A stretch of 7,062 nucleotides of DNA from the NCBI GenBank assembly GCA_002256465.1, contig NQJG01000181.1, positions 1 to 7,062 of the forward strand, read 5' to 3'. The notes under the pieces were generated by a model that was not told the origin of the DNA, ran no database searches, and worked only from the letters and a program-made list of their open reading frames with translations. Source of the DNA: Methylococcaceae bacterium NSP1-1. Lineage in GTDB: Bacteria > Pseudomonadota > Gammaproteobacteria > Methylococcales > Methylomonadaceae. Both the position numbers and the translations under genes were made by a program. Shown piece by piece: positions 6,995 to 7,062 of the stretch (the stretch's first letter is position 1; each line of letters opens with the position of its first letter).

Positions 6995-7062
6995 CTCATA
7001 AGTGCAATCGCAAATAAGCGGAAAAAAGAAGGCCAGCTGATATAGTTACAGGCTTTTTTCAA

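Noticed and set aside
7021..7060. Hairpin GAAAAAAG / CTTTTTTC at the right edge
   Set aside because: The arms are A/T homopolymers with a 24-nt loop and only a few inner G-C pairs; not distinguishable from chance.

Overview
The window looks like chromosomal DNA of a gammaproteobacterium. The left 4.6 kb is a minus-strand housekeeping run in the order accA, tgt, yajC, secD, secF (secF runs off the left edge). The tgt-yajC-secD-secF order is the classic gammaproteobacterial one. The wording of SecD, SecF, AccA, QueD and the DUF1249 protein, plus the moderate, slightly AT-leaning base composition, makes me lean to a Methylococcales-type methanotroph. That placement is an inference from remembered protein style, not from a search.

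Left block (1-4594, minus strand). AccA makes the alpha half of the acetyl-CoA carboxylase carboxyltransferase. Tgt inserts preQ1 into tRNA. YajC, SecD and SecF form the accessory complex of the Sec translocon. Gaps are short (9, 40, 70 and 11 nt by the starts chosen), so this is probably one operon from a promoter I place at about 4632-4660. Two of these essential genes are damaged in the sequence as given. secD is broken by two frame-changing losses (about 34 nt near 1309 and about 16 nt near 943). accA lacks about 45 codons in frame at 4114/4115, which removes the core of its active site. tgt and yajC, lying between the damaged genes, are intact.

Middle block (4595-5844). A divergent intergenic region carries candidate promoters for both directions. 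On the plus strand come queD (6-carboxytetrahydropterin synthase, an early queuosine step) and, 8 nt later, a DUF1249/YqiB-like gene. Two tandem perfect hairpins follow in the convergent gap. Queuosine genes (queD and tgt) thus flank accA.

Right block (5845-7062, minus strand). Two small envelope-type genes lie here: a two-helix protein with a SHOCT tail, and a DUF1269 glycine-zipper membrane protein. The SHOCT gene has a near-consensus sigma-70 promoter (TTGACA, 17 nt, TATAAG) with an 8-bp inverted repeat placed right at the expected transcription start.

I see no rRNA, tRNA, CRISPR array, insertion sequence, toxin-antitoxin pair or phage gene, and no convincing new multi-gene system. The most notable observation is the cluster of three internal losses in essential genes. 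It is more likely an assembly, amplification or consensus problem than biology, but it should be checked because the predicted proteins would be non-functional.
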